Positions 34,925 through 43,646 of a stretch of DNA of 64,000 nucleotides are shown in pieces (within the stretch, counting starts at the first letter, position 1; every line of letters begins with the position of its first letter). The notes beneath the pieces were generated by a model. That model was not told the DNA's origin, did no database searches, and worked only from the letters and a program-made list of their open reading frames with translations. Position numbers and translations under genes: made by a program. Source of the DNA: Methanomassiliicoccales archaeon (GTDB taxonomy: Archaea; Thermoplasmatota; Thermoplasmata; Methanomassiliicoccales; JAAEEP01); the NCBI GenBank assembly GCA_013415695.1, contig JAAEEP010000002.1, positions 1-64,000 of the forward strand. The letters are read 5' to 3'.

Positions 34925-36271
34925 TCACTTCGTTTTCAAGACCTTCTGCTCGCCCACGATAGAGTTCACAGCCTCTAGGAACTCCTTCTCCCTTTCGAAT
35001 GGGACTGTAGCACCACTGGCGATTGCATGTCCCCCTCCCAATCCTCCCGCGCGCTCTGCACCTCGTTTGAGTGCTTCTGATAGATCCACGCCCCTCTCGA
35101 GCAAGGAGAACGTTGCACGGGAAGAGACCCTGAGCTTACCTGCCTTCTCGGCCAGGGCAAGTGTTGGCTTGCTCTTGTCCGCAATGTATTGCATGGCGAT
35201 GCCACAAACAACCCCGGAGAGGCTTGGGTTCTGATTGTGGAAGAACTGGATGTTTTCCATCTGTTCGATTCTGTCCTCAATTCCGGTTAGCGCAGTCAGA
35301 ACCTCGGAGTCGTAGTCTGCCTTCAGCGCTCTTGCTTTTTCAAGAGCTTGGGGATCTCCCAATGTGAGAGACAATCCTACTCCATCCATGCCCATTCTTC
35401 CGCAGGCGTTTAGAAGGGACGACAGCTCTCCTGCCTCCATTTCCCAGGATGGAAAGTAATAGGTTTCCCCAGTGAGCTCATCAAGCGTTGAAGGTTCGAC
35501 GCCTTGCTCCAGCAGGATCAGTGTAATCAGTGAGGCCAGTTTCCTTCTTTTCATCTCATCGATGGAATCCCCCTGCTCCTCGGAAGTGAGTCCAGCCTGC
35601 CCTAGAATCGATGCCGTCCCCTCCTTCGAACCACTGATGCCTGATAGGTAGGGCTCGAACCTTCTTTCGATCTCACCCAGAGGCCCTCTGGGGAATAGAG
35701 ATCTTCTTCCAACCTCGACCAGGTTCCTTGATTTGCCCCCTTTCAGCAACCAGGCGTTTATACCGGTCAATCCTCGAATGTCCTGCCTGTCGCCGGCGAT
35801 CCCTGCGAAAGCCACGGGCAGTAGAGGCCAATTGCCCTCGTTCATTTCGATCGCAAAAAGCATGCATATCGCGCTTGCCGATGACCCGGTCATCCCATCT
35901 ATTCCCCATAGGTGGGGATTGACGTGGATAACATCTTCTGAATCTCCCTGAGGACGGTGATGGTCAAGTACCACAACCCTGCCATTCAGTGAGCCCAGTT
36001 CTTTCAGCATGCCACTGCCCATATCTGAGAATACGATGCAATCATGTCCCTCAGATGACAATTTCTCTATCATCTCTTCATCGAGCGATTTTGCTAGAGT
36101 TACATGAATGCCAATACCTGCTTTGAGAATAGAATTGGAAAGAACTCCCGCCGATGAGATACCATCGGCGTCGTAATGGGAAATCAAGCGGACCTGGGAA
36201 AACTCGCGGACCGAATCGACCGCCATTGAAACCCTCTGGAGGAGTCCCTCGGGGAGCTCGTCCGCGGTCAT
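34925..36271 (-). CDS. RecJ-like DHH phosphoesterase
   Basis: A 448-residue DHH-DHHA1 protein. The catalytic motifs are HYDADGISSAG (DxD) near 33, FSDMGSG near 82, and VLDHHRPQG near 100 (DHH), with a C-terminal DHHA1 nucleic-acid domain (ERAGGLGGGHAIASGATVPF, with the GGGH motif). Archaeal homologues include GAN, a GINS-associated 5' exonuclease, and other RecJ-like nucleases. It sits six bases after the uS15 gene, a frequent archaeal arrangement. Whether it serves replication or RNA turnover is not shown by sequence. Confidence 0.88.
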   Translation of the reverse strand: MTADELPEGLLQRVSMAVDSVREFSQVRLISHYDADGISSAGVLSNSILKAGIGIHVTLAKSLDEEMIEKLSSEGHDCIVFSDMGSGMLKELGSLNGRVVVLDHHRPQGDSEDVIHVNPHLWGIDGMTGSSASAICMLFAIEMNEGNWPLLPVAFAGIAGDRQDIRGLTGINAWLLKGGKSRNLVEVGRRSLFPRGPLGEIERRFEPYLSGISGSKEGTASILGQAGLTSEEQGDSIDEMKRRKLASLITLILLEQGVEPSTLDELTGETYYFPSWEMEAGELSSLLNACGRMGMDGVGLSLTLGDPQALEKARALKADYDSEVLTALTGIEDRIEQMENIQFFHNQNPSLSGVVCGIAMQYIADKSKPTLALAEKAGKLRVSSRATFSLLERGVDLSEALKRGAERAGGLGGGHAIASGATVPFEREKEFLEAVNSIVGEQKVLKTK

Positions 36272-36277
36272 TTACCC

Positions 36278-36733
36278 TCACTGGATCTGGAGTTCTGCGG
36301 TCTTGATCGAGTACTTCCAATCCGCGGGAATGACCCCAGTCTTCTTGTAGTACTTGGTGAGGCGCCTGATCTTAGCTTCGATCAATTGCAGGCTCCTCTT
36401 ATTGCTGATGTCCTTATGGTTTTCGGTCATATGGGAGTTGAGATTGATCGCCTTCTTCATGAGGCTGACAAGATCCTCAGGAAGCTTGGGCACAAGATCA
36501 TTCTCCCTCATCACGTCGGTTATGCTCTTCCCTACGGAGAGCCTGACAGATGGAACACCATACTGATCCCTGAGGACCAAACCTATCCTTGAGGAGCTTA
36601 TTCCGTCCTTTGCCATTCTAACTATCTGCTCCTCGATCTCCTCGGATCCAAGCGGCACCCACTCTGGCTTCTCCGTCAATATCGGCCGGGTCGATCCCGA
36701 TCGTCCTCGTCTCCTGGCATGCATACGGGCCAT
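36278..36733 (-). CDS. rps15: 30S ribosomal protein uS15
   Basis: A 151-residue archaeal/eukaryotic-type uS15. The start MARMHARRRGRSGSTRPI is the near-universal archaeal opening. The core helices (NLNSHMTENHKDISNKRSLQLIEAKIRRLTKYYKKTG) contain the conserved HxxxHxxDxxxxRxL-like 16S rRNA contact. It is the first gene of a two-gene operon with the RecJ-like gene. Confidence 0.96.
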   Translation of the reverse strand: MARMHARRRGRSGSTRPILTEKPEWVPLGSEEIEEQIVRMAKDGISSSRIGLVLRDQYGVPSVRLSVGKSITDVMRENDLVPKLPEDLVSLMKKAINLNSHMTENHKDISNKRSLQLIEAKIRRLTKYYKKTGVIPADWKYSIKTAELQIQ

Positions 36734-36791
36734 CTACATCCTCCATAATAGTCTCAATGGATGAGGTACGAGCCAATGCGACTCTTACTAT

Positions 36792-37163
36792 TTAAGCCTT
36801 AGTTGTTCCTGCTATTTCTTCCTTCCCCTTGTCCAGGCTTTCACGGGCCCAGGCGATGATATTCTCATACTCGACCTCAGGGAAGGCAAGTCTGTCGGGA
36901 AGCCGGTCGAAGAGAGCCCAATCCATCTCTCCAATCCCTTCTCTCCGTATGGTGCCGGAGAAAACTGCGGCTTTCCCCATGTCCATTCTGGCCATTGGAA
37001 AGAAGAGGTGACCGGATTCCTCCAAGTACTCTCGCTTGATCGCCTTCTCTGGCAACTCATCCACTTCCATGTGACCTCCAGGCATTTCCCATCCATCTCT
37101 TCGGGGGTTGTAGACCATCAAGAACAGATCATCAATGAATCCTACGGCGTAGACAAACCTCAT
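36792..37163 (-). CDS. Nudix hydrolase
   Basis: A 123-residue Nudix protein that cleaves a nucleoside diphosphate linked to another moiety. The Nudix box is complete: G-x5-E-x7-REYLEESGH beginning at GHMEVDE near residue 30. Substrate is not predictable. The start overlaps the fibrillarin stop as ATGA, giving translational coupling. Confidence 0.9.
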   Translation of the reverse strand: MRFVYAVGFIDDLFLMVYNPRRDGWEMPGGHMEVDELPEKAIKREYLEESGHLFFPMARMDMGKAAVFSGTIRREGIGEMDWALFDRLPDRLAFPEVEYENIIAWARESLDKGKEEIAGTTKA

Positions 37164-37831
37164 CTGCGCTTCACCACCATCATGGCGTGATCTTTCTCGT
37201 AAGGGTCAAGGGGAACCATATCCACCATTTTCAGACCAACCCCAAGGAGTTCTGACCTGGCCTCATTGAATATCTCAGCTGGCCTTCGTGAGACATCTTC
37301 CGATCTGGATTTCAGGGCAAGCATCCCTGTACTGGCCCCGAAATGTTCCATGTTCCGTATCAGTATGGAAGCCTGCCCCCTCTGGGCCACATCCTGGTAA
37401 ACCACATCTACATTTCCCACCGCGAAGTCAAAGCTAGACGGCTGCGTCGCATCCGCAAGCAGGGGAACCATGTTGCCCCTGGCATCGCTGACCATCACCA
37501 GGTCCCTGAATGAACGAGGCGAGATCTCAACACAATATAGCGTGCCTGAGACCAGAATATCTGAAAGATGGGATGCCGTGGTACCGCTCGCCGCTCCCAG
37601 ATACAGCACCTGGGTATCCTCTTTGAACGGGAAGAAACTGCCCCCAAGTTTCAAATAGGCTGCCAATTTACTTCTGGAGTGCATCCACTCCCTGTACTCC
37701 TCACCTCCCCAACTGACCAGCTTTTCTCCGTAAACTCTCACCCCAGGAACAAGGTTCATAGTGTACAACCTTCCATTGTCCATGTGGACGCCAAAGAACC
37801 TCGTCGCCTTCATTTTGGTTTTTGAATCCAT
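37160..37831 (-). CDS. flpA: Fibrillarin-like rRNA/tRNA 2'-O-methyltransferase
   Basis: A 223-residue SAM-dependent methyltransferase, the enzyme of C/D box sRNPs. The SAM-binding motif is VLYLGAASGTTASHLSDIL, followed by VEISPRSFRDLVMVSDARGNMVPLLADA and VDVVYQDVAQRGQASIL, all diagnostic. ATG 37831 is preferred to an upstream ATG at 37873: it fits the family start and TTAATAAG at about 37857-37864 lies at leaderless distance. Its partner Nop5 is at 21924. Confidence 0.94.
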   Translation of the reverse strand: MDSKTKMKATRFFGVHMDNGRLYTMNLVPGVRVYGEKLVSWGGEEYREWMHSRSKLAAYLKLGGSFFPFKEDTQVLYLGAASGTTASHLSDILVSGTLYCVEISPRSFRDLVMVSDARGNMVPLLADATQPSSFDFAVGNVDVVYQDVAQRGQASILIRNMEHFGASTGMLALKSRSEDVSRRPAEIFNEARSELLGVGLKMVDMVPLDPYEKDHAMMVVKRR

Positions 37832-37854
37832 CCATTCCAGGTAACCGTGTGGCC

Positions 37855-37866
37855 AACTTATTAATC
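37855..37866. promoter_or_regulatory. Shared AT-rich element between flpA and the divergent winged-helix gene
   Basis: CTTATTAATCC works as a TATA box in both directions: about 26 bases before flpA ATG 37831 on the minus strand and about 26-30 before GTG 37890 on the plus strand. Both genes would then be nearly leaderless. Confidence 0.45.
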
Positions 37867-37889
37867 CTATCATGCATGTTTAAACAACA

Positions 37890-38357
37890 GTGTCCGATGA
37901 AGATCCGGAGGCTCCAAAGCAGGAAGAGATAGAGGACCTATCGAAGAGGATTGGGCAGCTCGAGGAATCACTAAGGGACGTTGCCCGACCCTACGCGGAG
38001 CTTTCGGATCACATATCTCGTTTCCAGGACATCGTAGGTCGATACTTCCGCCTGCTGAATCTCTATCAAAAGCACGGCTCGATATCGATTGACGTAATTC
38101 TCCCTGAGGTTAAGGACCCCATCTCCAAGGAGATAATGAGAATCCTGCTGGACAAGCCAGGTCTGAACATATCCCAGATCACTGAGGAACTGAGATCCCG
38201 TTCAGGTTCGGCCTCCCGGCGTATAGTCAGGGGGAGGCTGCAGGTGCTGCTGGAGAATGGTCTGCTAGTGGAGAGCGCTGGAAAGAAGCAGAAGACCTAT
38301 GAGATATCCGAGTCCGTGGTCAGGAAGTGGTCACAAGTGCTCGGATTGTCCAAGTAA
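37890..38357 (+). CDS. Coiled-coil and winged-helix protein, function unknown
   Basis: A 155-residue protein. Residues 10-60 are a likely coiled coil (EEIEDLSKRIGQLEESLRDV). Residues 75-150 are a winged helix: DPISKEIMRILLDKPGLNISQITEELRSRSGSASRRIVRGRLQVLLENGLLVESAGKKQKTYEIS. This looks like a dimeric transcription factor. It begins with GTG 37890. Three small genes follow on the same strand and may be controlled by it. I do not recognise the family. Confidence 0.75.
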   Translation: MSDEDPEAPKQEEIEDLSKRIGQLEESLRDVARPYAELSDHISRFQDIVGRYFRLLNLYQKHGSISIDVILPEVKDPISKEIMRILLDKPGLNISQITEELRSRSGSASRRIVRGRLQVLLENGLLVESAGKKQKTYEISESVVRKWSQVLGLSK

Positions 38358-38380
38358 AGTGACCAACATATGAATGAAAC

Positions 38381-38473
38381 ATGAAGCTGAGATACCCTCG
38401 GACATTGAAGGAAGAGATCAGAGGGAAGGAGCACATTCCCAAGGAACTGTACTCGTCCCTCATGATTAGGTAA
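38381..38473 (+). CDS. Possible 30-residue small protein
   Basis: An ATG-initiated frame of 30 codons with charged, plausible composition (MKLRYPRTLKEEIRGKEHIP at the start). It fills the gap between the winged-helix gene and the next gene, and its stop is part of TAAGGAGGTGA, the ribosome binding site of the following gene. No own Shine-Dalgarno is clear. It may be a real small gene or a chance frame. Confidence 0.35.
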   Translation: MKLRYPRTLKEEIRGKEHIPKELYSSLMIR

Positions 38474-38486
38474 GGAGGTGAACAAA

Positions 38487-38840
38487 ATGGGAGACGACAT
38501 GAAGGACGCCAAGGAGTTGAAGGAGATCATGGAGGTAATCTCCGAGACAGTGCCCGAACTCCTTGATAAGATAACCAAGGTGCTCTACGATGCCCAGGAG
38601 GGGGAGAAGATGGGGCAGGCAGTGGCCGCCTTCTACAAAGCCCTCGTAGATAGCGGGATGAGTAACGAGCAAGCCTATGCTCTAACCAAGGAGTACATGT
38701 CCTCCATGAGCCTTGGGGGAATGATCTCCGGCTTAGCCAAGCAGGAGATCCACACTCACACTACGCCCAACCATGATATCGAGGACTCGATCAAGGAGAA
38801 GATCAAGAAAGAGATCATCAGCGAGTTGGAAAAAGAGTGA
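38487..38840 (+). CDS. Small helical protein, unknown function (first of a related pair)
   Basis: A 117-residue mostly helical soluble protein. It starts at ATG 38487 behind GGAGGTGA (38474-38481). The centre, AVAAFYKALVDSGMSNEQAYALTKEYMSSM, resembles CFYKELLKNGIPPREARKLADDYTSVV in the next gene, so the two share a domain. The C-terminus is a charged helix (IKEKIKKEIISELEKE). A His/Thr stretch (EIHTHTTPNH) lies before it. No known family recognised. Confidence 0.75.
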   Translation: MGDDMKDAKELKEIMEVISETVPELLDKITKVLYDAQEGEKMGQAVAAFYKALVDSGMSNEQAYALTKEYMSSMSLGGMISGLAKQEIHTHTTPNHDIEDSIKEKIKKEIISELEKE

Positions 38841-38841
38841 C

Positions 38842-39117
38842 ATGTCCCGAGACGAAGATATGGAATCGGTTCTGACGGTGGCAGCCTACGCACCGGCCGT
38901 CATCATCCGAGTAGGGATTTCCTTCCTCAAGCTCAAGAGGAGGGCGAATAAGGCCGCTAAATGCTTCTACAAGGAGCTCCTGAAGAATGGGATCCCCCCA
39001 CGTGAGGCAAGGAAGCTGGCGGATGATTACACCTCAGTAGTGAGCGTCCGATATTGGGCCAAGAATCTGGGTGGCTTCACCAATTTTGGGGAGATTTTCC
39101 GTTCGGCCAAGCCCTAG
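38842..39117 (+). CDS. Small helical protein, unknown function (second of a related pair)
   Basis: A 91-residue basic protein. It begins at ATG 38842 one base after the upstream stop. The motif CFYKELLKNGIPPREARKLADDY aligns with the preceding protein. The N-terminal segment VAAYAPAVIIRVGISFL is moderately hydrophobic and could lie on a membrane. The pair is probably an operon of paralogues or subunits. Family not recognised. Confidence 0.72.
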   Translation: MSRDEDMESVLTVAAYAPAVIIRVGISFLKLKRRANKAAKCFYKELLKNGIPPREARKLADDYTSVVSVRYWAKNLGGFTNFGEIFRSAKP

Positions 39118-39214
39118 CTATTTCAATTCTTCATTTAGCACCTTCCGGTATTTTCACCCAGGTCTCAGAAAGTGATTTCTATCATATTTTCCGTAACTTT
39201 GAAAGGAGATCTAA

Positions 39215-39904
39215 TTGAGCTGCGAGAAGCTGATTCTCAGGCTCGAGTCCATGGCGTCTCCCACAGGATCCGAGGGAATGGCAAGGTACGGCATCAGGTC
39301 GGAGAAGGTACTCGGGCTCTCGATGGGGGAATTGCGTGAAATGGCGAAGGAGCTGGGAAAGGATCACCAACTCGCTCTATGCCTTTGGGCGGCCGGATTC
39401 CACGAATCTAGGATTCTGGCTGCATTGATTGACGATCCCTCGCGTGTCACAGAAGAACAGATCGAGTCATGGGCGATGGATTTTGACAACTGGGCGGTCT
39501 GCGATAGCGTATGCGCTAGTCTCTTTCGGCGTACCCAATTCGCTCGCTCCAAATGCTTGGAGTGGCCCTCAAGGGAAGAGGAGTATGTCAAGAGAGCGGG
39601 TTTCACTCTCATGGCAGCATTGGCGGTCCATGAGAAGAAGGAAGGAGATGGACTCTTCGAATCGTTCTTCGAGATCATCGAGAGGGAATCCATGGACGAC
39701 AGGGAATATGTCAAGAAAGGCGTGAACTGGGCCCTGAGGCAGATCGGAAAAAGGAATTCGTCCCTCAACAAAAAGGCGATCCAGGTTGCCGAAAGGATAT
39801 CCAACCTGGACTCGAAAGCAGCCCGTTGGATAGCCTCCGACGCGCTGAGGGAGTTGAAGAGCGAAAAGGTGCAGGAGCGGATTATGAGGAGAGTAAGTCG
39901 CTGA
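39215..39904 (+). CDS. DNA alkylation repair protein AlkD-like (HEAT-repeat glycosylase)
   Basis: A 229-residue all-helical protein of HEAT-like repeats. The segments YGIRSEKVLGLSMGELREMAKELGKDHQLALCLWAAG, IESWAMDFDNWAVCDSVCASLF and WPSREEEYVKRAGFTLMAALAVHEK match AlkD, which removes N3- and N7-alkylated purines without base flipping. The DNWAVCD motif carries the catalytic Asp region (WDxxD area). The start is TTG 39215 behind AAAGGAGAT. Confidence 0.88.
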   Translation: MSCEKLILRLESMASPTGSEGMARYGIRSEKVLGLSMGELREMAKELGKDHQLALCLWAAGFHESRILAALIDDPSRVTEEQIESWAMDFDNWAVCDSVCASLFRRTQFARSKCLEWPSREEEYVKRAGFTLMAALAVHEKKEGDGLFESFFEIIERESMDDREYVKKGVNWALRQIGKRNSSLNKKAIQVAERISNLDSKAARWIASDALRELKSEKVQERIMRRVSR

Positions 39905-39910
39905 TCTAAA

Positions 39911-40861
39911 TCAGGGGTTTCCCACTATCCTCATGATGTCTGGTCTCTCCCTTATCAGGTACTCCGCTATGCCGTAACCCACCTTATCGCCCATCCTGTA
40001 CTCGGCAAGCGTCTCGTGCATCAGTGAGATCCCATGTCCCTCTGGATTGGGAAACTCCATTATCGCCTTCTTCACTATGTTCGCGGTCACGTGATGGTTG
40101 CTCCCCTCCTTGTCGTTCAGGACCATCTCGAACGATTCCGGGGCTCCAGCATCACCGTAAACAGTGTCGATCTTCGCTTCCATAATGGGTATGTTCCTTC
40201 CATCCAGATGAATAAAACCAGCATCCACTACTCCCTGATCCACTACGAGTTTTGTGACATTCAAGGCGCAATCCTCTGAAAACTGACATGTGAGCCAGAT
40301 CCACATTCTGGGAGCGGTCCAATCCCTTACCCCCCAGGAGTGATCCCTCTCCCCTAGTCCATTGATTTCGTACTGTTTCCCACCGATCTCGAGGAGTCCC
40401 TTCACCCTCCCGAACTGCTCGAGATGCTCGGAGGCAACCTTCTTAGAGATAAGCTCCTTCTCGGGGGAGACACAATCCCTGTAATTGAAGACGTCGTTCA
40501 AGCCTTCCCAGTCGAGCATGAATGACACCCTTTTCAGAGGCCGCCCCTCCTCGAAAAGGGAGTAAAGACCGCCGTTGAACATGAGCGTCCATCTCTTTTC
40601 GGGCACTATCTTCTGGAATACTAGCCCTCCGGCGTTGAGCTCCGTGTCCTTGAATGGGACGTCCCTCTTGATGCCGATGATATTTCCGTCTGGCATCATA
40701 AGGAAGCAGAACATGTTCTTCTGCAGGCGGTTCGGCTTGAGGCCAATCCTCATGAACGCGCAGATGTCGTTTTCCTTGTCATAGAAACTGAAATAAAAGC
40801 TCTCATTCCAGTCCAGATCCCTTCCGAATCTATGAATGACGTCAGTGTCCGCCATGTTCAA
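39911..40861 (-). CDS. CrtC/AttH-like beta-barrel protein (DUF7064/7065-like)
   Basis: A 316-residue soluble protein, probably two lipocalin-like barrels as in the hydroxyneurosporene synthase (CrtC)/AttH group. The strongest mark is GLGERDHSWGVRDWTAPRMW near 175, the RDHSWGxRD motif of this group. The N-terminal half has the usual FMRIGLKPN and WTLMFNGG strands. There are no carotenoid genes nearby. It overlaps the upstream phosphotransferase gene by four bases (ATGA), so it may bind, isomerise or hydrate the same small molecule. Function is unknown. Confidence 0.65.
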   Translation of the reverse strand: MNMADTDVIHRFGRDLDWNESFYFSFYDKENDICAFMRIGLKPNRLQKNMFCFLMMPDGNIIGIKRDVPFKDTELNAGGLVFQKIVPEKRWTLMFNGGLYSLFEEGRPLKRVSFMLDWEGLNDVFNYRDCVSPEKELISKKVASEHLEQFGRVKGLLEIGGKQYEINGLGERDHSWGVRDWTAPRMWIWLTCQFSEDCALNVTKLVVDQGVVDAGFIHLDGRNIPIMEAKIDTVYGDAGAPESFEMVLNDKEGSNHHVTANIVKKAIMEFPNPEGHGISLMHETLAEYRMGDKVGYGIAEYLIRERPDIMRIVGNP

Positions 40862-43575
40862 TCACCTTTCACATAGATCATTCCATCATTGCCGTCCAGC
40901 ACGAGCTCCTGCCCAGTGCTGAATATCTTGGTGGCATTCTTGACAGCGGTAACCGCTGGTATTCCGTACTCCCTGGAAACGACCGCTCCATGGGATAGGA
41001 TCCCACCTGTCTCTGTGATCAGCCCTCCAAGCTTGGAAAAGACCGCTGTCCAACCGGGGTCAGTGTTGGAGGTTATCAGTATCTCTCCTTCCATGACCTC
41101 GGAAAGATGCTCGATGGAGTCAACCACCCTAGCCCTTCCCTTTGCCACTCCAGGACTGGCTGATGTGCCAGTTATCTTGAGGGAGTCCCCGTCCCTTACC
41201 TGGGTATCATCGAACTCCACCTTCCCCTTGAGGAATTTGGGTGGAAGGACCCCCTTGTACCTATCGAAGTCCGCCCTCCTTCTCCTGATATCGTCCTTTG
41301 ATGTCAGAACTCCACCCTTTGCGATATCGAATATCTCCTCCTTGGAAAGGAAGAAAATGTCATCCAGATCATCTACTATGCCCTTCTCGAGATACCTTCT
41401 ACCGTACTCTAGGAACAGGCGTCTCCATCTGTAGATTATATGGTCTAGATAGAAACGCTGGTTCTCCCTGAATTGAAGATAGATCTGGGCGTTCTTCAGC
41501 ACGATACGGAAGATCCCTCTCCTGAAATACCCCATTTTCAACCTGGATATCTGGTCCAGAATTTCCACCTCGGCCCTGGCTCTCTCCTCCTGCTTTCTCC
41601 TCTCCACCTCGTCAAGATCCAGGACTGGAGACCTTACGAGGGCTTTGAGGACATCAACAACGAGGGTTGGATCGTCACCCCATCTTGGAAAATAGACCTC
41701 CCTTGTATGGGAGCGGTGACCATATTCCTGCAGGAAGATTTCAAACTCCTTCCTGAATGATTTGAGTCCAGGCTCATGATCCAGGCTCTTGAGGAATCTC
41801 CCAGATTCCTCTTCCTCCATTCTTCGGAGGACTTCTGGATCGTCCATGGCAACCTTGGCAAGTCTAGCTATGGCAATGTTGGTCTTGATAGTCTTGTTGT
41901 CGGGGAGACCGGAGATGAGCTTGGAGTAAAGTGCCCCCGATCGGTCATCAAGCCAGTCGATCAGCCATCTCTTCACCATCAGATTGGTTCCGATGCTGTG
42001 AGTCACCATCCCGTACCTGATCAGCCTGTAGTGCTTGATATAGCTGCTCTCCATGTCCTTGAACTCGTGGTAGAGGGCCTCATCCTTGATCTTGGTCAGG
42101 TCCTTGGCGTCGAACTGGGCCGCCTTCTGCATGAAACCTTCAGCCCATTTTCTGTATGCCTTGTCCGTGCGGAGGATCATCCCGTCGGGGTCTAGGACCG
42201 CTATCCGTACCTCTGCCAAGAGCCTCTTGGCTACCTTGGTCCTCGCATTTGCGATGCGTTCCTGGTCCTTCTCCGGGAAGTAGTTGAGAAGCTCCTTTGT
42301 GCGGGAGAACTTGGGATTGTATGTGAAGACCGATTCCAATACCTCGGAGTTGAAGTAGATGTGTCCCTTGTGAAGTCTCAGGAGTTCTTTGTCGGTTAGT
42401 TCTCTGTAGCCCATGATCTTCGAGCCCTCATGATTGACATACTTGATCAGGTACTCACCTAGCAGGGAGAAGAACAGTGGGGAGGTCACATCTGCCCAGT
42501 ACTCATCACCGTACGCCCTGGTCCAGAGTGTCTGATCCTCCTCGTCAAGAGTGGTTATTGGCCTCGATTGAAGGATGAATATGTCCCCTCTACTAATGGA
42601 CCACTCGATATCCTGAGGGACCCCAAAGAACGCCTCAATGCTCTGACCAACTTGAGCCAATCGTTTGACATCACTATCGGTGAGCGATGGCTGTAGCCTC
42701 TTCTCCTTTCCCACTTCCACAAGTGACTTCCCCCCTTCGTTGAGGAGAATAGCCTTGTGTTTCTTGCTGATCTCCTGATCCAATATTCTTTGCCCTGTCC
42801 TTTCCACCATGAAACGGTCGGGGCTTACCAGACCAGAGACGATAGCTTCCCCCAATCCCCAGCTTGATTCTATTATGATGTCCCCTTGGGTTGGGTTCAA
42901 AGGATCGGTGGTGAACATTATACCAGAAGACTCAGATGCCACCATCCTCTGGACCACCACGGCGATGCCCCCCTCCATATGATCGATGGCCACGTCATGT
43001 CTATACCTCAGGGCACGAACATTCCAGTATGATGCCCAGCACCGCTTGACATGATCAGCGACCTCCGCGGAAGAGACACAGAGGAAAGTGTCCTGCTGAC
43101 CCGCGAATGAAGCATCAGGAAGGTCCTCAGCGGCAGCCGATGATCTTACAGCCCAGAGTTCTCCTCCACACTGCTCAAGGGCGATATCAATGGCGCTCAA
43201 CAGTTCAGGTCCGATCTCACCACCGAGAACCTTTTCCCTCACGCGTCTTGAGCAGGCCTCGACTTCTGATTCGACATTGAAATCGGTTGAATTAAGGCAG
43301 TCCAGTATCTCAACAATGATTTCGTTGGACTCGACGAATTCCTCATATGCCGCAACCGTGACAACGAAACCTGGAGGTACTGGGAAGCCTTCGGAAAACA
43401 TCACTGCCAAGTTCTTGGCCTTGCCACCCACCTCAGATATATCCTGGTCTGGTGAATCGAAGAAACGGATGTCAGAGGAATCGTCCCCACGCTCACCGAA
43501 TGCCGGAAGTCCTCCTGCCCCCTCCGTCATAACGGCGACATTATCTTTTCTGGCAATATAATTGTATGCCATCAT
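40858..43575 (-). CDS. PEP-synthase-like dikinase with rifampicin-phosphotransferase architecture
   Basis: A 905-residue enzyme. Residues 35-350 are the PPDK/PpsA ATP-binding domain (VGGKAKNLAVMFSEGFPVPPGFVVT, AVRSSAAAEDLPDASFAGQQDTFL, ESSWGLGEAIVSGLVSPDRF). About 360-790 is a long helical region unlike the PEP/pyruvate barrel. The swivelling phosphohistidine domain is last, with the His in GGILSHGAVVSREYGIPAV near 875. That order (ATP domain, acceptor domain, His domain) is that of rifampicin phosphotransferase, not of PEP synthase, where the His domain is central. It should phosphorylate an unknown acceptor from ATP, releasing AMP and Pi. It is coupled to the CrtC-like gene. Confidence 0.78.
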   Translation of the reverse strand: MMAYNYIARKDNVAVMTEGAGGLPAFGERGDDSSDIRFFDSPDQDISEVGGKAKNLAVMFSEGFPVPPGFVVTVAAYEEFVESNEIIVEILDCLNSTDFNVESEVEACSRRVREKVLGGEIGPELLSAIDIALEQCGGELWAVRSSAAAEDLPDASFAGQQDTFLCVSSAEVADHVKRCWASYWNVRALRYRHDVAIDHMEGGIAVVVQRMVASESSGIMFTTDPLNPTQGDIIIESSWGLGEAIVSGLVSPDRFMVERTGQRILDQEISKKHKAILLNEGGKSLVEVGKEKRLQPSLTDSDVKRLAQVGQSIEAFFGVPQDIEWSISRGDIFILQSRPITTLDEEDQTLWTRAYGDEYWADVTSPLFFSLLGEYLIKYVNHEGSKIMGYRELTDKELLRLHKGHIYFNSEVLESVFTYNPKFSRTKELLNYFPEKDQERIANARTKVAKRLLAEVRIAVLDPDGMILRTDKAYRKWAEGFMQKAAQFDAKDLTKIKDEALYHEFKDMESSYIKHYRLIRYGMVTHSIGTNLMVKRWLIDWLDDRSGALYSKLISGLPDNKTIKTNIAIARLAKVAMDDPEVLRRMEEEESGRFLKSLDHEPGLKSFRKEFEIFLQEYGHRSHTREVYFPRWGDDPTLVVDVLKALVRSPVLDLDEVERRKQEERARAEVEILDQISRLKMGYFRRGIFRIVLKNAQIYLQFRENQRFYLDHIIYRWRRLFLEYGRRYLEKGIVDDLDDIFFLSKEEIFDIAKGGVLTSKDDIRRRRADFDRYKGVLPPKFLKGKVEFDDTQVRDGDSLKITGTSASPGVAKGRARVVDSIEHLSEVMEGEILITSNTDPGWTAVFSKLGGLITETGGILSHGAVVSREYGIPAVTAVKNATKIFSTGQELVLDGNDGMIYVKGD

Positions 43576-43646
43576 CTATTCGCACTCTGATCAAGATAGG
43601 GTGCCAGTGCAGAACATAAATACTGCTTACCCTCATTCTACCGGCG

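Noticed and set aside
40858-43575. Calling the dikinase a phosphoenolpyruvate synthase
   Set aside because: The phosphohistidine domain is C-terminal and no PEP/pyruvate barrel follows it, unlike PpsA.
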